Source: JBJKRF01 sp046704785
Lineage (GTDB): Bacteria; Chloroflexota; Anaerolineae; Anaerolineales; Villigracilaceae
Length of the DNA stretch: 6,395 nucleotides
NCBI GenBank assembly: GCA_046704785.1
Contig: JBJKRF010000048.1
Coordinates: 1 to 6,395 of the forward strand
Direction: 5' to 3'
The position numbers and the translations under genes were made by a program. Below are positions 6,044 through 6,395 of this stretch, in pieces; position 1 is the first letter of the stretch, and each line of letters starts with the position of its first letter. The notes below the pieces were generated by a model. It did not search any database and was not told where the DNA came from. It saw only the letters and a program-made list of their open reading frames with translations.

Positions 6044-6103
6044 GTTTTGACAGCGTAGATTTTGTGCCTATGAATTATTCTACCTCATGGTACGCCACAA
6101 TAA

Positions 6104-6132
6104 GAAATCGCCGTGTTATCCACGGCGATTTC
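6104..6132 (-). terminator. Hairpin upstream of the hydrolase gene, terminator-like on the minus strand
   Basis: A perfect 12-bp stem GAAATCGCCGTG/CACGGCGATTTC (6104-6115 with 6121-6132) closes on a 5-nt loop. On the minus strand it is followed by TTATTG. It could stop transcription from the GH6 gene before the hydrolase promoter region, as the second of two strong stem-loops after that gene. The tail is only moderately T-rich. Confidence 0.5.
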
Positions 6133-6155
6133 CAATAAACAAGTAAAACTTTACC

Positions 6156-6191
6156 GATGTGTTGGCGGATAAGTTCATCCGCCAACACATC
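6156..6191 (-). terminator. Strong 15-bp hairpin after the GH6 gene
   Basis: Arms GATGTGTTGGCGGAT (6156-6170) and its exact complement (6177-6191) flank a 6-nt loop. It lies about 50 nt after the GH6 stop codon on the minus strand. The downstream minus-strand sequence is T-rich but starts a few bases away (GGTAAAGTTTTACTTG). A terminator or an mRNA 3'-end stabiliser is most likely. Confidence 0.6.
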
Positions 6192-6206
6192 CTAACCTTT
6201 CCAGGA

Positions 6207-6226
6207 ACTCACGATATTCAGTGAGT
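6207..6226. repeat. Short inverted repeat just past the GH6 stop
   Basis: ACTCAC (6207-6212) and GTGAGT (6221-6226) form a 6-bp stem with an 8-nt AT-rich loop. It is the first of three successive hairpins downstream of the GH6 gene. Alone it is too weak to call a terminator. Confidence 0.35.
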
Positions 6227-6240
6227 CTTGATGTATTACC

Positions 6241-6395
6241 TTACGGCAGGGCCGGGTAAGCGTTGGAGACGAGTTGATCGAACTGGGCCTCGAACCAGGC
6301 GCCGGAGACCGGTGCGTTTGGCAGGGCGTTCGTCGGCGAATTCTGGTTGAGCGAGTTGCCGCCATAGGTCGGGTCACACATCTGATCAAAGCCTT
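6241..6395 (-). CDS. C-terminal fragment of a GH6 cellulase (1,4-beta-cellobiohydrolase/endoglucanase)
   Basis: The minus strand is open from the window edge to TAA at 6243-6241, giving 50 residues in the frame beginning at 6393. A competing frame (6192-6389) is an Arg-rich shadow. The peptide carries FDQMCDPTYGG and then NALPNAPVSGAWFEAQF and QLVSNAYPAL. This matches the conserved end of GH6 cellulases, where Trichoderma Cel6A ends in DALQPAPQAGAWFQAYF and QLLTNANPS. GH6 enzymes are secreted and invert at beta-1,4-glucosidic bonds, releasing cellobiose from the non-reducing end or cutting internally. The catalytic acids lie upstream of this fragment, outside the window. The protein stops right at the end of the catalytic domain, so any cellulose-binding module must be N-terminal. 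The Cys in MCDP probably corresponds to the family's C-terminal disulfide. Family assignment is firm; exo or endo mode cannot be told. Confidence 0.85.
   Translation of the reverse strand, partial: GFDQMCDPTYGGNSLNQNSPTNALPNAPVSGAWFEAQFDQLVSNAYPALP

Noticed and set aside
5113..6138. A 341-codon + strand frame antisense to the hydrolase and the helicase-like N-terminus
   Set aside because: It runs through two well-supported minus-strand genes and an intergenic gap and shows no motif of its own.
6192..6389. A 65-residue Arg/Ser/Thr-rich frame on the - strand
   Set aside because: A neighbouring frame on the same strand encodes the clearly recognisable GH6 C-terminus. This frame is its out-of-phase shadow and also runs into a hairpin.

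Overview
The window is GC-rich bacterial DNA. It most resembles a cellulose-degrading member of the Chloroflexota (Anaerolineae-like). Three things suggest this: a secreted protein with a repeated Thr-Asn-Thr-Pro linker, a very small Flp-type pilin with a near-ideal Shine-Dalgarno sequence, and a bacterial GH6 cellobiohydrolase tail. The phylum is inferred from protein style only; there is no rRNA or other marker gene.

Layout from left to right. Bases 1-405 (+) are the 3' end of a secreted, modular protein: a Pro/Thr linker followed by an aromatic-rich C-terminal module, probably carbohydrate-binding. A perfect 17-bp hairpin (446-484) separates it from a convergent UvrD/Rep-type SF1 helicase (507-2741, -). 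An AT-rich divergent intergenic region (2742-2976) carries two copies of a TTGTACAAT element, one facing each flanking gene. Next is a 49-residue Flp/type IVb pilin gene (2977-3126, +), with its own strong terminator (3151-3187). This terminator sits in the convergent gap to a second, highly diverged SF1 helicase-like gene (3197-5326, -). The second helicase keeps a perfect Walker A but has eroded motifs II, III and VI. It starts at GTG, lacks an SD sequence, and is preceded by a promoter-like TTGACA-17-TACGCT that would give a leaderless mRNA. Just upstream on the same strand is a dienelactone hydrolase family gene (5362-6030, -). Bases 6104-6226 hold three successive hairpins. The right edge (6241-6395, -) is the C-terminus of a GH6 cellulase.

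How the parts may work together. The two ends are extracellular polysaccharide-degradation genes, possibly from a dispersed cellulase repertoire. The centre holds two SF1 helicase-fold proteins, one apparently active and one apparently degenerate, in the same orientation and separated only by the pilin gene. The active/degenerate pairing is reminiscent of two-subunit AddAB/RecBC-like repair machines. However, neither protein shows a recognisable nuclease domain, and joint function is an inference. The pilin and the hydrolase have no evident link to the helicases beyond proximity. I see no CRISPR array, tRNA, rRNA, insertion sequence or phage gene.
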